DNA of 15,218 bases from Euryarchaeota archaeon UBA128 (GTDB taxonomy: Archaea > Thermoplasmatota > Poseidoniia > Poseidoniales > Poseidoniaceae). Where the stretch lies: assembly GCA_002496955.1 (NCBI GenBank), contig DALZ01000082.1, positions 1 to 15,218 of the forward strand, in the 5' to 3' direction. Shown here piece after piece: positions 14,421-15,218 of the stretch. Made by a program: the position numbers and the translations under genes. Every line of letters begins with the position of its first letter. Positions within the stretch are counted from its first letter, which is position 1. The notes under the pieces were generated by a model. It was not told the DNA's origin. It did not search any database and saw nothing but the letters and a program-made list of their open reading frames with translations.

Positions 14421-15218
14421 TCAAACGAGTCTAAACCAACCAAATGCTGGTTCATGAACCGTGCCATCTTCTGATAATTCCTCAAGCTTTTCCTCTGCTA
14501 CTGTGCGTTGAAAACCCCTCGCCTCGGCATTAACTAATATTGTCTCAAATTCTACTCCGTCGCCCTGGTCTAGTTTAGTTATTATATCCAAAATTGCTGC
14601 CTCTAGGTCTGGTTTACCATTATCCTCTGTTTGGCCTTCATCGGCAGCATCCTCGACAACTAATTTCTGAGGCGCAGGCTTAGTAGCCGCATCCAACCTT
14701 CCCTCAGCGATATCTAATGCTTGCATCACATTTAGTCGATAGTGTTCCAAGTCAATTTCTCCATAGTGATTTCTAGAGGCAATTAATCCATTTATCTGCG
14801 ACTCTGATAAATCGGATTTAGAAAGAGAATCACTGTTCGCATCGAAGTCCAAACTGCCAAGATAAGTTCCCATTCTACTCAACAATGATTGGGAGGTTTT
14901 AGCGAGCCAGAAAGCATACCTCTGGGTATCAATTACACACATCTCCTCAGGACGCAGTGAAGTGTAAATTGCGCCCTCATCCGTTTGGTAAAGACGGGTT
15001 TTAGCCACCATCAAAACCAAAATCGGTTCCCCAGACTCAAGTCTTGCTGATAATTGAATGGTTAATTCTTTGACAGCGTCAGAAACATAATCTCCAACTG
15101 AAAAGTAGTTTATTCCCGAGGGATCTCTTAGTTGGCCTTGATAAATAACTGAGCCATTGGCAACATCTCTAGCCTCAATTCTTTCTAACAATCCTGCAAC
15201 AATAACCCGATTGACCAT
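14421..15218 (-). CDS. RPA-associated OB-fold protein (COG3390-like), probably 5'-truncated
   Basis: In haloarchaea, genes of this family sit beside replication protein A genes, and the products bind RPA and take part in single-stranded DNA handling and repair. The 265 residues visible begin with an OB-fold: VIVAGLLERIEA, then a strand leading to RDPSGINYFSVGDY (31-44), EPILVLMVAKTRLYQTDEGAIYTSLRPEEM (64-93, family-typical), then a helix ending LAKTSQSLLSRM. A charged linker (about 180-205) leads to a winged-helix-like C-terminal domain (about 205-265) ending HEPAFGWFRLV. The frame is open to the window edge; the ATG at 15218 lies within what is usually OB-fold sequence, so the true start may be upstream and an RPA gene could lie just outside. 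It is 62 bases before the 117-residue gene on the same strand. Linkage to secretion genes is unexplained. Confidence 0.85.
   Translation of the reverse strand: MVNRVIVAGLLERIEARDVANGSVIYQGQLRDPSGINYFSVGDYVSDAVKELTIQLSARLESGEPILVLMVAKTRLYQTDEGAIYTSLRPEEMCVIDTQRYAFWLAKTSQSLLSRMGTYLGSLDFDANSDSLSKSDLSESQINGLIASRNHYGEIDLEHYRLNVMQALDIAEGRLDAATKPAPQKLVVEDAADEGQTEDNGKPDLEAAILDIITKLDQGDGVEFETILVNAEARGFQRTVAEEKLEELSEDGTVHEPAFGWFRLV

Noticed and set aside
1..15218. tRNA, rRNA, CRISPR arrays, insertion sequences or att sites
   Set aside because: No direct-repeat arrays, transposase motifs, terminal repeats or cloverleaf-like conserved elements were seen; nearly all sequence is accounted for by protein genes.

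Overview
The window looks like a piece of a compact, moderately AT-rich euryarchaeal chromosome, most likely from a marine Thermoplasmata-related lineage such as Marine Group II (Poseidoniia). The lineage is inferred from gene content: an archaeal-type pilin N-terminus, an RPA-associated OB-fold protein of the euryarchaeal COG3390 kind, a Tad/archaellum-like ATPase with two small membrane partners, and a mixture of leaderless-looking starts and GGAGG/GGTG Shine-Dalgarno starts. I found no rRNA, tRNA, CRISPR, insertion sequence or phage integration signature. Almost every base is coding.

Layout from left to right. (1) 1-3757, plus strand: the 3' part of mutS and complete mutL, a bacterial-type mismatch-repair pair. 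MutL keeps the metal-dependent endonuclease motif. (2) 3760-5079, minus: aroA (EPSP synthase, shikimate pathway), divergent from (3) moaA, plus (molybdenum cofactor). (4) 6151-7703, minus: an archaeal type IV pilin-like protein downstream of a trans-polyprenyl diphosphate synthase. (5) 7787-8941, plus: a degenerate hydroxymethylbilane-synthase-fold protein without the usual catalytic residues. (6) 8943-9515, minus: a helical, coiled-coil-like protein, divergent from (7) 9671-11434, plus: a 587-residue protein with three SAP-like motifs. The gap between 6 and 7 carries helically phased A-tracts and an inverted repeat. (8) 11438-15218, minus: an operon-like run that, in transcription order, encodes an RPA-associated protein, a 117-residue protein resembling a phage baseplate or tail component, two short TadB/TadC-like membrane proteins, and a TadA/CpaF-like secretion ATPase.

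The ATPase and the two membrane proteins should form a pilus or secretion motor at the cytoplasmic membrane. No pilin or prepilin peptidase lies in that operon, so the orphan pilin about 5 kb away is a candidate substrate. Four convergent gene pairs meet with spacings between a 4-base overlap and a 3-base gap, leaving no room for separate terminators. The most novel parts are the SAP/coiled-coil divergent pair, the pseudoenzyme-like HMBS homologue with a GNRA-capped hairpin before its start, and the baseplate-like protein inside the Tad-like operon.
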